Source of the DNA: Massilia litorea
Lineage (GTDB): Bacteria > Pseudomonadota > Gammaproteobacteria > Burkholderiales > Burkholderiaceae_D
Length of the DNA: 64,000 nt
Reading direction: 5' to 3'
Assembly (NCBI RefSeq): GCF_015101885.1
Contig: NZ_CP062941.1
Location: 1,240,001 to 1,304,000, forward strand
The notes below the pieces were generated by a model, which made no database searches, had not been told where the DNA came from, and worked only from the letters and a program-made list of their open reading frames with translations. Of this stretch, positions 47,498 through 57,396 are shown piece by piece (positions within the stretch are counted from its first letter, which is position 1; each line of letters opens with the position of its first letter). The position numbers were made by a program, and so were the translations under genes.

Positions 47498-49486
47498 CTA
47501 GGCCCTGCGCTTCGATTTATGCGCATTCCCGCCCTGCCGCTTGCGCGTGGCGGCATTCTGCTGCTGCAGCAGCGAATCGACCCGCTCCGATGCTTCCCGT
47601 GCCAGTTGCTGCGCTTCCTCGATGCTGGGGAAGAACTCCGGCGCGCGGTAGCCGAGCCAGGCATAGGCCGAATACATGCGGCAGGTGTCTTCCACTTCCT
47701 GCAGGTTCTTCCAGAACAGCCCTTCCGGATGCGGCGTGAGCCGGCTGACCTTCTTTTTCGCAAGAGATAAGGCCCAGTGCTCCCAGGCGCTTTGCAGCAT
47801 CGGCACCCGGCTTGAAATCGGCACCAGGGACAGCATGAATTTTTCGGCCACCGTCAGGTCCAGGGTGTCGAGCCACTCGGCGCGTTCGTTCTGGTCCTCC
47901 GTGATGCGCGGATAAAAAAAACCGTCCGGGACGTCGATGTTGTGCACGAAGCGGCGCAGCAGTTTTACGAGCGAGGTTTCTCCCGTCACCGACGAGATCC
48001 TGTGCAATTGTTCGAGCGAGGGGGCGACGGCAAAGCCGCTGGCCGGCACCGGCGGAATTTTTTCCTTCATCAGCGCGCGCATGACTTCGTGGGTGTCGTC
48101 GTCGTAGCCGGCGACAAAGCCCTCTTCGTGCACGCCATAGCGTCCCGCGCGGCCGGCGATCTGCTTGGCCAGCGCCGCCGAGATCTCTTCCTCCTCGACG
48201 CCGTTGTACTTGACGGCGGTCGTCATCACGATGCGCGCGATCGGCATGTTCAAACCCATGGCCAGCGCGTCGGTACCGACCACGATGTCGGCCTGTCCCT
48301 CCCTGAAGCGTTCGGCCTGGGCGCGCCGCACTTCCGGAGACAGGTTGCCGTAGACGGTGGCGACCGATAGCCCCTTTTCCGTGATCATGTCGCGCCACAT
48401 CAGGACCTCGCGCCGGGAAAACGCGATGACGGCATCGCCGCGGCGCAGGTTCGACAATTTACGGACCGGGCTTGGCTCCATCGCCAGCGGCGCCATGCGT
48501 TTCAGTACATGCACCTCCAACGGTACTTCCAGCCGTTCGGCCAGGGCCTCGATCGCACGCCGCGCTTCCGGCGCCCCGACCAGGTAGACGACCGAGGCCG
48601 GCGCGCCGCAGACGGCGGCGGTCCAGGCGGCGCCGCGGTCGCGGTCGGCCAGCATCTGGATCTCGTCGATCACGGCCACTTCGATCGGCGTTTTACTGTC
48701 CAGCATCTCGACGGTGCTGGCGACGTGGGTGCTGCCTTCGGCGATGCGGCGCTCCTCTCCCGTGATCAGGCTCACCTTGATCGGCTCGCCATGGGGGCGC
48801 GCCGCCTGCAGGCGTTCGTAGTTTTCCAGCGCCAGCAGCCGCAATGGCGCGAGATAGGCGCCACTGCCCGCTTTCGCCAGCGCTTCCATCGCGCGGTGGG
48901 TTTTTCCGGAATTCGTCGGCCCGAGCAGCGCAATGAATTTACGCTGCATGCGGCTGGCGACCTCGAAGGACTCCGGGTATTCGGCCAGATTGATGCTTTC
49001 CTTGGTGCGCGCGGCGTGTCGTTCTTCCTGCTCGCGCTCGATCGCGTGTTCTACCCGCTGGCGAATCCGCTCGAACACGTAGTCGGCCGGCTCCGAGGTT
49101 TCCAGTTCCTCGAGCACCCCGAGGAAGACGCGCGGGTCGAAACCGGCATCATCGGCCTGCTCGGCGATGTCGCGCACGAACTCCTCGGTGTCGAGCTGGA
49201 GTTCCGCCAGCGCCTTGTCGCCCGTGCGCTCCTCGATCAGCGCGCGCCGGCTCGTCAAATCCATCTTGCGCCATTTACTCGGCTTGGCCAGCACGCCGCG
49301 CGCCGGCACCAGCGCGTAGCGCACGCGCAGGCCCTCGTATTTCACTTCTCCCGTAAAGCGCAGGAACACCCGCCCTTCCATTTTGACCAGTTCGATGCCG
49401 CGCTCGCCCAGGTTCAGTTCGCGTTCAAGGAAGGCGTCGTCGTCGCCGGTGTCGTTGTCGGAAGAGTCGTAGCGTGAATTGCTCAT
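47498..49486 (-). CDS. SUV3-like superfamily 2 RNA/DNA helicase
   Basis: A 662-residue helicase. An acidic N-terminus (about 1-25) and a helical region precede Walker A GPTNSGKT (189-196), the DExH-type box DEIQ (274-277), YLVGAPEARR and, in the second RecA domain, TDALAMGLNMPIARIVM and QIAGRAGRYG. The GPTNSGKT and DEIQ forms are those of the mitochondrial SUV3 group, which unwinds RNA with PNPase. The C-terminus ends in a basic tail KRKQGGNAHKSKRR-like. ATG at 49486 is preferred; the open frame upstream is non-coding in character. Confidence 0.87.
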   Translation of the reverse strand: MSNSRYDSSDNDTGDDDAFLERELNLGERGIELVKMEGRVFLRFTGEVKYEGLRVRYALVPARGVLAKPSKWRKMDLTSRRALIEERTGDKALAELQLDTEEFVRDIAEQADDAGFDPRVFLGVLEELETSEPADYVFERIRQRVEHAIEREQEERHAARTKESINLAEYPESFEVASRMQRKFIALLGPTNSGKTHRAMEALAKAGSGAYLAPLRLLALENYERLQAARPHGEPIKVSLITGEERRIAEGSTHVASTVEMLDSKTPIEVAVIDEIQMLADRDRGAAWTAAVCGAPASVVYLVGAPEARRAIEALAERLEVPLEVHVLKRMAPLAMEPSPVRKLSNLRRGDAVIAFSRREVLMWRDMITEKGLSVATVYGNLSPEVRRAQAERFREGQADIVVGTDALAMGLNMPIARIVMTTAVKYNGVEEEEISAALAKQIAGRAGRYGVHEEGFVAGYDDDTHEVMRALMKEKIPPVPASGFAVAPSLEQLHRISSVTGETSLVKLLRRFVHNIDVPDGFFYPRITEDQNERAEWLDTLDLTVAEKFMLSLVPISSRVPMLQSAWEHWALSLAKKKVSRLTPHPEGLFWKNLQEVEDTCRMYSAYAWLGYRAPEFFPSIEEAQQLAREASERVDSLLQQQNAATRKRQGGNAHKSKRRA

Positions 49487-49674
49487 GTGTTTCAGGAGTG
49501 ATGTCTGGTTGTTATCACTATAGCGCGGATGGCGCAGGCGCCCTGTTCCAGATCGCGCCGGCGTTCTAGGCTGAAACTTCGCATTTCGTCCGGAAGTGTG
49601 TACCGGTATCGACAAAAACTTGACCAGACAGGCAGTGAAAGCAGAATGTTATTTTCCTTGAAGAAATTTTCAAC

Positions 49675-49680
49675 TATAGT
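49675..49680 (+). promoter_or_regulatory. -10 element of the pseudopilus operon
   Basis: TATAGT lies 62 bases before the histidine kinase ATG in an AT-rich patch (about 49645-49685) within a GC-rich 256-base divergent gap. A TTGAA/TTCAA inverted repeat (TTGAAGAAATTTTCAA) sits just upstream, overlapping where a -35 would be; the -35 itself is poor (TTTTCC), as expected for an activated promoter. The rest of the gap shows nothing nameable. Confidence 0.45.
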
Positions 49681-49742
49681 CTGACGCTTCCCCACCACTT
49701 ACTGTCGACCAGCGCCGCACACGCCCGGAAGGACCCGCCATC

Positions 49743-51587
49743 ATGAAAAATAACCGGATCGGCCTGATTCTCATTGTCTCGTCGCTAGCGGTGATCGCAC
49801 TGGTGGTAACCCTGCTGCTGCAACGCCAGCAGACCGAGCATGCGGAACAGGTACGCGCCCAGGGCCTGGGCATGGTGCGTTCGCTGGCGGCATTGCCGGT
49901 CGCGGTGCTGGCGCCGGGCAAGGGCGCGCCCAGCGTGCTCGACTCCATTCTCGCCTACCGCGACAATCCGGATTTTGCGTATGCGGCCGTCAGCTTCGAG
50001 AACGGGCGCAATGTGACCGAAGTGGCCAGCGCCGGCACCCTGGTGCCGCCCGCCGTGCCGCTGGCCCTGACCGGGTTTGCCGAGCGCCTCATCGCCGCCG
50101 GCCAGAACGGACGCGCGATCCGCGAATTCCACGGCCCGCTGGCCAGCGCCGACGAGAAAATGCAGGTGCGGATCGGCTATTTCGAGCCACGCACGCCCTT
50201 CGCCATGAAGGACCTGCCCTTCTATGCGCTGATTGCGCTGGCCATGTTCCTGCTGGTGCCGCTGATCTACCTCGTGATCAAGCGCGAAATGGCGCCGCTG
50301 GCCGCGCTCGGCGAGCAGCTGCGCACGGTCGCCGCCGCCCAGGCGGGGTCGGGCCAGGCGCTGCCGGCCGTGGTGCCGACAAACGGGAACGATGGCGATG
50401 CCGACGTGCGCGGCCTGGCGCATAAACTGAACCGCTACCTCGACCAGGCCAGCGCGCGCATCCGCGAGCTGGAACAGGAAAGCGTGGCCAGCATGGCCAG
50501 CGGCCGCCTGCTCGAATACGGCAGCAACAAGATGCAGGCGGTGCTGCAATGCCTGCCGGACGGATTATTGGTGCTCGATCCGGCAGGCGAAGTGACTTTC
50601 GCCACGGGCAAGATCGAGCCCCTGCTCGGCGTACCTGTCGCCGAGGTGCTGTCGCAGCCGGTCGAGGCCTGGTGCCGCGACCCGGAACTGCGTGCGATGC
50701 TGGCGCGCTTTCGCAGCGCCGGACTCGATACGCGCAGCCAGATGACGATCGAATTCAACCCGGCCGGCGTGCCCGACAAGCGTTTATGGGCCACGGCCCA
50801 GGCATTACTCGGCCACTCGATGGCCTACGGCACCCTGGTGGTGCTGCGCGACGCCACCCGCGAGCACCTGGCGCGCCAGGCCGGCAACGATTTCGTCGCC
50901 CACGTGGCGCACGAACTGAAATCGCCGCTGAACGTGATCGGCATGTACGGCGAAATGCTGGCCGACGCCAGCGTCGACGATCCGGCGCTGCGCGTGGAAG
51001 CGATCAACGTGATCCAGGACGAAGTCGAGCGCATGAATTCGCTCGTCAACAACCTGCTCAACGTCAGCAAGCTCGAGATGGGCAGCATGCGTCCCGAGCG
51101 CCACCGCGTCAAACTCGACGACTTGTTGCGCGACGCCTGGCAGCAGGCGCGTGCGCGCGCCGACAGTAAAGGTATCCGCCTCGAACTGCAGGTGGCACGC
51201 GACCTGGCGGCCGTCTCGGTCGACAAGGACCTGTTCCGCATTGCCATCAACAACCTGCTGAACAACGCGATCAAATACAACCAGCCTGGGGGCAGCGTGG
51301 TGCTGGCGGCCGACGAAGGCGACTCGGACGTCGTGATCGCGGTCCGCGACAGCGGCATCGGCATGACCCCGGACGACCGCGAGCGCGTGACCGAGAAATT
51401 CTTCCGCGTGCGCGAAACGGGCCTTGAGCAGCGCGGCGGCCACGGCCTCGGGCTGTATCTCACCAATCAGATCGTCGAGCTGCACCATGGCCGCCTAACG
51501 ATCGACAGCGAACTGGGACACGGCAGCGTGTTCTCGATCCACCTGAAAAAAATGCCGGCCCTGGTCGAAGGAGGCCAAGTCCTATGA
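49743..51587 (+). CDS. Membrane sensor histidine kinase
   Basis: A 614-residue kinase with two membrane helices (about 6-26 and 159-178) enclosing a periplasmic sensor of about 130 residues, a HAMP-like linker and coiled coil (about 180-250), a PAS domain (about 264-370), HisKA with phospho-acceptor His390 in VAHVAHELKSPLNVI, and HATPase_c (about 490-605) with NLLNNAIKYNQPGG, DSGIGMT and GGHGLGLYL. It is the first gene of the pseudopilus operon; its stop overlaps the receiver gene start by four bases (ATGA), so its cognate regulator is clear. Confidence 0.92.
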   Translation: MKNNRIGLILIVSSLAVIALVVTLLLQRQQTEHAEQVRAQGLGMVRSLAALPVAVLAPGKGAPSVLDSILAYRDNPDFAYAAVSFENGRNVTEVASAGTLVPPAVPLALTGFAERLIAAGQNGRAIREFHGPLASADEKMQVRIGYFEPRTPFAMKDLPFYALIALAMFLLVPLIYLVIKREMAPLAALGEQLRTVAAAQAGSGQALPAVVPTNGNDGDADVRGLAHKLNRYLDQASARIRELEQESVASMASGRLLEYGSNKMQAVLQCLPDGLLVLDPAGEVTFATGKIEPLLGVPVAEVLSQPVEAWCRDPELRAMLARFRSAGLDTRSQMTIEFNPAGVPDKRLWATAQALLGHSMAYGTLVVLRDATREHLARQAGNDFVAHVAHELKSPLNVIGMYGEMLADASVDDPALRVEAINVIQDEVERMNSLVNNLLNVSKLEMGSMRPERHRVKLDDLLRDAWQQARARADSKGIRLELQVARDLAAVSVDKDLFRIAINNLLNNAIKYNQPGGSVVLAADEGDSDVVIAVRDSGIGMTPDDRERVTEKFFRVRETGLEQRGGHGLGLYLTNQIVELHHGRLTIDSELGHGSVFSIHLKKMPALVEGGQVL

Positions 51588-51988
51588 ACAAACGCATGAT
51601 CCTGCTCGTCGATGACGAGCCGCACGTGATCCGCGTGCTGCGCCTGATGCTCGAGCGCGAAGGCTACGAGGTCGCCAGCGCCAACGACGGCGCCGAGGCG
51701 CTCGAAAAGATGGGCGTACGCCGCCCCGACGTGATGGTCAGCGACATCCAGATGGCCGGCATGGACGGGCGGGAGCTGTGTCGCACGGCGCGCGCCCGCT
51801 ATCCCGACGCCCCCTTCCCGATCTTCGTGATGACCTCGATGACGGCATCGAACGAGCGCGAATGGGTGAAGGAACTGGCGAATGTCGATTTTCTCGAAAA
51901 GCCGCTCAGCCCCCGCCAATTGATCGCACGCCTGGCCGCCCATTTTACGAGTGCCGCCACCCAGCAGGAGAACACCCATGCAGCCTGA
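51584..51988 (+). CDS. Stand-alone receiver-domain response regulator
   Basis: A 134-residue CheY-like protein made of a single receiver domain. The acidic pocket is Asp10/Asp11 with phospho-acceptor Asp54 (VSDIQMAGMDG); the switch Thr/Ser lies in VMTSMT and the conserved Lys is Lys106 in LEKPLS. There is no DNA-binding or enzymatic output domain, so it must act by protein contact, most simply on the HD-GYP protein or the STAS-ATPase encoded next. It overlaps its neighbours on both sides (4 and 11 bases). Confidence 0.92.
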   Translation: MNKRMILLVDDEPHVIRVLRLMLEREGYEVASANDGAEALEKMGVRRPDVMVSDIQMAGMDGRELCRTARARYPDAPFPIFVMTSMTASNEREWVKELANVDFLEKPLSPRQLIARLAAHFTSAATQQENTHAA

Positions 51989-53507
51989 CGCTTTGCACGC
52001 GCTCGATTTTTCCCGCCATGCGCGCTGGCTGCGCCGCGTCACCGGCGTCGAGCACGACTTCGCGGTGTGCGATGCCGGCGGCCTTGCCGTGTGGACCGCA
52101 CGCGCCGACAGCGACATCGCCGCCTGGATCGGCGTGCGCTGCGCCGCCGGTTTCAACTGGCACAGCGATGGCGACGGCCTGCAACGCCTGGACGCGGACG
52201 GCGACACGCTGCTCTACATGGCGATCCACGGCAAGACCGGGCTGCTCGGCTACCTTGCCGTGCGTGTCGAGACCCTGGCTGAGGCCCCGATCGCCTGGGA
52301 TGCGCTCGCCGAAACCTTCGAGGACATCGGCGCCGGCATCGCCGACGAAGTCGCGGCCAAGCGCGAACTCGACAACATGGCGCTAGAACTGTCCGAGCGC
52401 TACGAAGAGCTGCACCTGGTGTATGCGATCGACAAGCAGGTCCAGCAACTGGAACCGGGCGCCGACCTGTTCCAGAAACTGCTGCAAAGCTGGGCCGAGC
52501 ACATGGACGCCGATGTCGCCGCCTTCGTCAAACCGGGCGAAAACCTGTGCGTGCATGCGACGAACCTGTCGGCGCCGATCCACAACCTCGACCTGGTGCT
52601 GGTCGAGATGCGCGGCGATTTATACCGTTTTACCCATTCGGCACGCGCACCGATCGTCATCAACGACGTGGCCGACCCGCGCCGCGCCTATATCTTTACC
52701 GACCTGCCCTTCAAATTGCTGTGCTGCCCGGTGATCCACGACCGCAGTGTCGTCGCGATCCTGGTGCTGGCGAACCATCTTGCGAAACCCGATTTTTCGA
52801 ACAGCGACCGCAAGCTGGGAGAATTGCTGGCGAACCAGCTGTCGGGCTTATCCAGGATGTACGGCATGCTCGCCGAGACCCGGCAATTCAACGACCAGAT
52901 GGCGAACGCCCTGATCGAGGCGGTCGAAGCGAAAGACCCGTACACGCGCGGCCACTCCGAGCGCGTGCACTACATCACGATGCAGATCGGAGAAGCGCTG
53001 AACCTCGGACCACGCGACACCGACGACCTGTTCTGGGGCTCGCTGCTGCACGACGTCGGCAAGATCGGCATTCCCGACGCGGTACTGTGCAAACCGGGCC
53101 GCCTGACCGCCGACGAGTTCACATTCATTAAAGTGCACCCGGAGCGCAGCTACGAGATCCTGCGCCACATCGACCGTTTAAAAGGGGCGGTACCGGGCGC
53201 ACGCCACCACCAGGAAAAATACGACGGCACCGGCTACCCGCACGGCCTGAAGGGCAACGATATTCCGCTGCATGCGCGCATCATCGCGGTGGCCGACACC
53301 TACGATTCGATCACCAGCTCGCGCGCCTATCGCGCCGGGCGCAGCCACGAAGTGGCGATGGCGGAGATCGCGCGCGTCGCCGGCAGCCAGCTCGACCCGG
53401 CCATCATCAAGGTGTTCGAGGCGGTCTGCGCGCAAGAGCCGGAATGGATCGCCCGTTTCAATATCGCGCGCGAGCCAGCCCTCAGCGCGGTGGGAGCTGC
53501 AGCCTAA
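51978..53507 (+). CDS. GAF-HD-GYP cyclic-di-GMP phosphodiesterase
   Basis: A 509-residue cytosolic protein. An N-terminal region of about 130 residues of unknown type leads through a short coiled coil (about 128-150) to a GAF domain (about 160-297) and an HD-GYP domain (about 305-480). The metal and catalytic motifs are intact: HSERV at 326-330, His358-Asp359 in LLHDVGKIGIP, HH at 410-411 and GTGYP at 417-421. Active HD-GYP enzymes degrade c-di-GMP to GMP. ATG at 51978 has AGGAG upstream and overlaps the receiver gene; its stop TAA abuts the next ATG with no gap. Confidence 0.92.
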   Translation: MQPDALHALDFSRHARWLRRVTGVEHDFAVCDAGGLAVWTARADSDIAAWIGVRCAAGFNWHSDGDGLQRLDADGDTLLYMAIHGKTGLLGYLAVRVETLAEAPIAWDALAETFEDIGAGIADEVAAKRELDNMALELSERYEELHLVYAIDKQVQQLEPGADLFQKLLQSWAEHMDADVAAFVKPGENLCVHATNLSAPIHNLDLVLVEMRGDLYRFTHSARAPIVINDVADPRRAYIFTDLPFKLLCCPVIHDRSVVAILVLANHLAKPDFSNSDRKLGELLANQLSGLSRMYGMLAETRQFNDQMANALIEAVEAKDPYTRGHSERVHYITMQIGEALNLGPRDTDDLFWGSLLHDVGKIGIPDAVLCKPGRLTADEFTFIKVHPERSYEILRHIDRLKGAVPGARHHQEKYDGTGYPHGLKGNDIPLHARIIAVADTYDSITSSRAYRAGRSHEVAMAEIARVAGSQLDPAIIKVFEAVCAQEPEWIARFNIAREPALSAVGAAA

Positions 53508-55532
53508 ATGAGCGAAGCAGTTACCCGCAGCCGCATCGGCTCGATGACCTACCTGGCGCCGGCGATGGCGCTGGTGGCAACGGAGGCCATCGACGCCGTG
53601 GAAAGCGCGCTCGCCGAATGCATCACCCAGCACCAGGTCAGCATCGTGCTCGACCTGGGCAAGGTGCCGCTGCTGTCCGGGCGCGCGCTGGAACTGATGA
53701 CGCGCGCGGCCGCCCGCCTGGGTTCGCTCGGCGGCTGGCTCAAACTGGCCTATCCGAGCCCGCTGCTGCTCGATATCCTGACGATCACCGGCGTCGCCGA
53801 CCAGGTGGCCCTGTATGACGCACCGCAGGCGCCGGCGAAACCGGCGCGCCCGGCCGGTCAATTAAAACTCGGCGACATCCTGGTCGAACGCGGCATCGTG
53901 ACCGCCGCCCAGGTGGCGGAGGCGGCACGCCTGCAGGAGCAGACCGGCAAGCGCATGGGTTTCATCATGGTCGAAAAGAAGTGGCTGTCCGAAGCCGCTC
54001 TGTTCCAGGCGCTGGCCGAACAGCTGGACCTGCCCTTCGTGAACCTGCGCGCGGGCCTGTACGATCCGACCGCCGTCTCCCTGCTGGAACGCGACGTGGC
54101 GAAACGCCTGAACGTGATCCCGCTGTTCGTGGTCGAGAACACGCTGACGATCGCCACCGGCGAGCCGCAGGCGGTGCACAGCATCGACGAGATCCGCGCC
54201 CGCACCGGCTGCCGCATCCGGGTGGCGATGGCGCCGCCGGCCGACATCAACCGCGTGCGCGACGATGCCTACGGCGGCACCATGCCGGACTTTATCCACA
54301 GCGAGGCGAACGACCTCGAACTGGTGGAAAACCAGATCCCGGACGACTACACGCAGATCGACCAGATGGCCGGCGCCAGCCCGGTGATCAACATGGTCAA
54401 TGCCGTGATCCAGCGCGCGATCCACGACAACGCCAGCGACATCCACATCGAGATCTCGCGCAACAAGTCGCGCATCCGGCTCAGGATCGACGGCATCCTG
54501 TACGAGGTCATGTCGCCGCGCATCGAACTGCATCCGGCGATCGTCTCGCGTCTGAAAGTGATGGCGCACCTCGACATCGCCGAGCGCAGATTACCGCAGG
54601 ACGGCCGCATCCAGGTGATGACGCAGGGCCGCACGGTCGACCTGCGCTTTTCTTCCCTGCCCGGCATCTACGGCGAGAAGGTGGTGCTGCGTGTGCTCGA
54701 TAAAAACCAGTCGATCCTCGATGTCGACAAGCTGGGCATGAACGGCGGCGCCGTCGACACGTTTAAAAGGCTGCTCGGCCGCAGCCACGGCCTGATCCTG
54801 GTGACTGGCCCCACCGGCAGCGGGAAGACCACCAGCCTGTACGCGGCGATCAACTATTTAAAGAGCATCGAGAAAAACATCGTCACGATCGAGGACCCGG
54901 TCGAGTACCAGCTGGACATCATCAACCAGAACCAGGTGAACGATGCGATCGGCCTCACCTTCCCGAAAATATTAAAGCACGTGCTGCGCCAGGACCCGGA
55001 CATCATCATGGTGGGTGAGGTGCGCGACCGCCAGACGGCGGAAATCGCGGTGCAGGCGGCATTGACCGGGCACCTGGTGCTCACGACCCTGCACACCAAC
55101 GACACGCTGGGCGCCGTCGCCCGCCTGGTCGAGATGGGGGTCGAACCCTATTTGTTGTCGTCGGCCCTGATCGGGGTGATGGCGCAGCGCCTGGTGCGCC
55201 GCATCTGCCCGGCGTGCAAAACGGGTTATCTCGTGCCGCCGAACGCGGCCGCCGCCTATGGTTACAAGGGAGAGGGCAATCTGAAACTCCTGAAGGGGCG
55301 CGGCTGTCCGTCGTGCTACGACTCCGGCTACAAGGGCCGGCTCGGCATCTACGAGCTGCTCGAAGTGGGGCCGGAGCTGCAGCGCATGATCGTGGCGAAT
55401 GCCAGCAAGGACACGATGGCCCAGCACGTGGCCAACAGCGGCCACCGCGATTTGTATGCCGACGGCATGGAGCGCGCCTTTGGCGGCGACACCACGCCCG
55501 AGGAAATCGCGCGCGTCGTGCACTCGCTGTAA
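53508..55532 (+). CDS. STAS-MshEN-PilB fusion: pseudopilus assembly ATPase
   Basis: A 674-residue protein. Residues about 8-105 form a STAS-like domain (VSIVLDLGKVPLLSGRALEL; Ser57 is where STAS proteins are phosphorylated). Residues about 118-255 are an MshEN/GspE_N domain with two c-di-GMP-type motifs, LKLGDILVERGIVTAAQVAE and MGFIMVEKKWLSEAALFQAL. The GspE/PilB motor follows with Walker A GPTGSGKTT (434-442), Asp/Walker B DPDIIMVGEVRD (496-507), His box TTLHTND and a zinc Cys4 (567, 570, 600, 603). It powers pilin extraction or extension. A STAS module on such an ATPase is, as far as I know, not a described architecture. Confidence 0.9.
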   Translation: MSEAVTRSRIGSMTYLAPAMALVATEAIDAVESALAECITQHQVSIVLDLGKVPLLSGRALELMTRAAARLGSLGGWLKLAYPSPLLLDILTITGVADQVALYDAPQAPAKPARPAGQLKLGDILVERGIVTAAQVAEAARLQEQTGKRMGFIMVEKKWLSEAALFQALAEQLDLPFVNLRAGLYDPTAVSLLERDVAKRLNVIPLFVVENTLTIATGEPQAVHSIDEIRARTGCRIRVAMAPPADINRVRDDAYGGTMPDFIHSEANDLELVENQIPDDYTQIDQMAGASPVINMVNAVIQRAIHDNASDIHIEISRNKSRIRLRIDGILYEVMSPRIELHPAIVSRLKVMAHLDIAERRLPQDGRIQVMTQGRTVDLRFSSLPGIYGEKVVLRVLDKNQSILDVDKLGMNGGAVDTFKRLLGRSHGLILVTGPTGSGKTTSLYAAINYLKSIEKNIVTIEDPVEYQLDIINQNQVNDAIGLTFPKILKHVLRQDPDIIMVGEVRDRQTAEIAVQAALTGHLVLTTLHTNDTLGAVARLVEMGVEPYLLSSALIGVMAQRLVRRICPACKTGYLVPPNAAAAYGYKGEGNLKLLKGRGCPSCYDSGYKGRLGIYELLEVGPELQRMIVANASKDTMAQHVANSGHRDLYADGMERAFGGDTTPEEIARVVHSL

Positions 55533-55541
55533 AGGACAGGC

Positions 55542-56687
55542 ATGGCACTCGAATGGGACGATCTGCCGGCGCCGGTGACGGCGACCGAACTGGCCGGGCC
55601 GGCCGCCGCCAAGGCGGCCGCGCGCAAACCGGCGTGGACCTTCACACAGGAGCGCATCGGCAGTGCCGACCGCATGCTGTTTACGGAACGCCTGGCGCTG
55701 CTGCTGGAAACGGGCGTGCCCCTGCACGACGCCCTCGGCGCGCTGCGCGACCAGACCGTCAAGCCGCGTTTAAAGGCCATCATCGGCGAAGTGGCGGACG
55801 CCATCGTCGGCGGCCAGCGCTTTTCCGAAGCACTGAACAAACACCCGGACCTGTTCCCGCCGACCTACATCAACCTGATCGGCGCCAGCGAGGAAGGCGG
55901 TTTTCTCGCCGAGGTGCTCGAGCAGCTGGTCGACATGGACGAAAAGCAGGAGCGGCTGCGCAGCACCATCGTCTCGGCCTTGTCCTATCCCGGCTTCCTG
56001 ATCGTGTTTTCGATCCTGGTGGTGGTGTTCATCTTGGTGGCCGTGTTCCCGAAGTTCTCGGTGATGTTCACGGCGATCTACGACGAACTGCCGCTGACGA
56101 CGAAGATTTTTATTGCCGCCAGCAATGCCCTGACCCGGCACGGCACGGTCTTCGGCATCGGCGCCCTGGTTCTCGTCGGTGGCCTGCTGGTGGCCTCGCG
56201 CCGTCCCGACGTGCACGAATGGCTCGACCGCATGAAGCTACGCGTGCCCTTCGTGAAAGACATCTTCATCAAGATCTACCTGACGCGCCTGATGCGCGTG
56301 ATGGGCATTTCGCTCGAGCGCGGCGTGACCATCCTGGCCACGCTCGGCGCCTGCCGCAACGTCATTCCGAACGCCGAGTTCCAGCGTTTTATCGGCGACC
56401 TCGAGGTGCAAGTGACCGAGGGACGCGGCATCGCCGCCGGCTTTCGCGACAGCTCCCTGATTCCGGTCAGCGTCAAGCAGATGATCGACACCGGCGAGCA
56501 GACCGGTTCCCTCGGCCGCGTCATGGGACGGGTCGCCGATTTTTATGAACGAGATTTGACGCGCCAGCTGAACGCGCTGGCGAAGATGGCCGAACCGGTG
56601 ATGCTGCTGGTGATGGGCGTACTGGTCGGCACCATCGTTACCTCGATCATTCTGCCTATCTTCAAAATGTCGCGCGCTGTGCACTGA
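55542..56687 (+). CDS. PilC/GspF-type inner-membrane platform protein
   Basis: A 381-residue polytopic protein with two GspF domains (about 45-170 and 245-370) and three membrane helices (near 150-170, 200-220 and 355-375). Recognisable segments are LLLETGVPLHDALGALRDQ, GASEEGGFLAEVLEQLV, GISLERGVTILATLGACRN and MIDTGEQTGSLGRVM, the usual repeats of this family. It couples the ATPase to the growing pseudopilus. It starts nine bases after the ATPase gene; 126 bases then separate it from the main pilin, possibly holding an extra promoter. Confidence 0.92.
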   Translation: MALEWDDLPAPVTATELAGPAAAKAAARKPAWTFTQERIGSADRMLFTERLALLLETGVPLHDALGALRDQTVKPRLKAIIGEVADAIVGGQRFSEALNKHPDLFPPTYINLIGASEEGGFLAEVLEQLVDMDEKQERLRSTIVSALSYPGFLIVFSILVVVFILVAVFPKFSVMFTAIYDELPLTTKIFIAASNALTRHGTVFGIGALVLVGGLLVASRRPDVHEWLDRMKLRVPFVKDIFIKIYLTRLMRVMGISLERGVTILATLGACRNVIPNAEFQRFIGDLEVQVTEGRGIAAGFRDSSLIPVSVKQMIDTGEQTGSLGRVMGRVADFYERDLTRQLNALAKMAEPVMLLVMGVLVGTIVTSIILPIFKMSRAVH

Positions 56688-56813
56688 AAAACGACAATCT
56701 GGAATGGTTAATGCGCAACGGCAACAAAAAGAGGTGATGTTTCATGCTACTCTTCGTTGCTACTCGTTAAGACTTTGCCCACAGCAAATCGCCCTTAGCC
56801 ACCTACTCAAAAA

Positions 56814-57380
56814 ATGATGAACTCTACTTTCCGCCGCGCCGCCGCCAAAGGCTTCACGCTTATCGAACTCCTGATCGTCGTGATCATCATCGCGATCCTG
56901 GCGGCGATCGCGATTCCGCAGTTTTCGAATACCTCGACCGACGCGCAGGAGTCGGCGGCCATTGCCAACCTGACGACGCTGCGCTCGGCCATCGAACTGT
57001 ATCGCGTACAGCACAACAATACCTATCCGTCGACCTTCGTCGCCGGCGCCGCAGCGGCACTGCCCTGCACCGGTGGCACGGCTGGCGACGGTGCGGTCAA
57101 CACGGAGGCCGCCCTCATCCAGCAATTGACGACCTTCTCTGACGCGGCAGGCCGCACCTGCAGCGTCGCCGCGCCTGGCTACAGCTTCGGCCCGTACCTG
57201 CGTGCGATCCCGGTCGAACCTGTCACGAATGTGGCGACCGTCACCGTGGTTACTGCCGCGGCCAACAACCCGCCGGGCGCAGCGACGACCGGCTGGCGTT
57301 TCCTGAACACCAATGGCACGCTGCAGATCAATACGACCCGCCTGTCGCGTGACGGCGCGACCGCATTGTCGGCCAAATAA
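56814..57380 (+). CDS. Major pilin/pseudopilin (GspG/PilA-like)
   Basis: A 188-residue prepilin with a 13-residue positively charged leader ending in Gly and the class III processing site G-FTLIELLIVV with Glu5. The hydrophobic helix continues to about residue 34, followed by the AIPQFSNTSTDAQESAAIANLTTLRSAIELY helix (seen in two parts). Two Cys (CTGG and RTCS region) may form a disulfide in the globular head. The 126-base gap before it suggests separate, stronger expression, as is usual for a major subunit. Confidence 0.92.
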   Translation: MMNSTFRRAAAKGFTLIELLIVVIIIAILAAIAIPQFSNTSTDAQESAAIANLTTLRSAIELYRVQHNNTYPSTFVAGAAAALPCTGGTAGDGAVNTEAALIQQLTTFSDAAGRTCSVAAPGYSFGPYLRAIPVEPVTNVATVTVVTAAANNPPGAATTGWRFLNTNGTLQINTTRLSRDGATALSAK

Positions 57381-57396
57381 AGCAGCACGCGCCATC

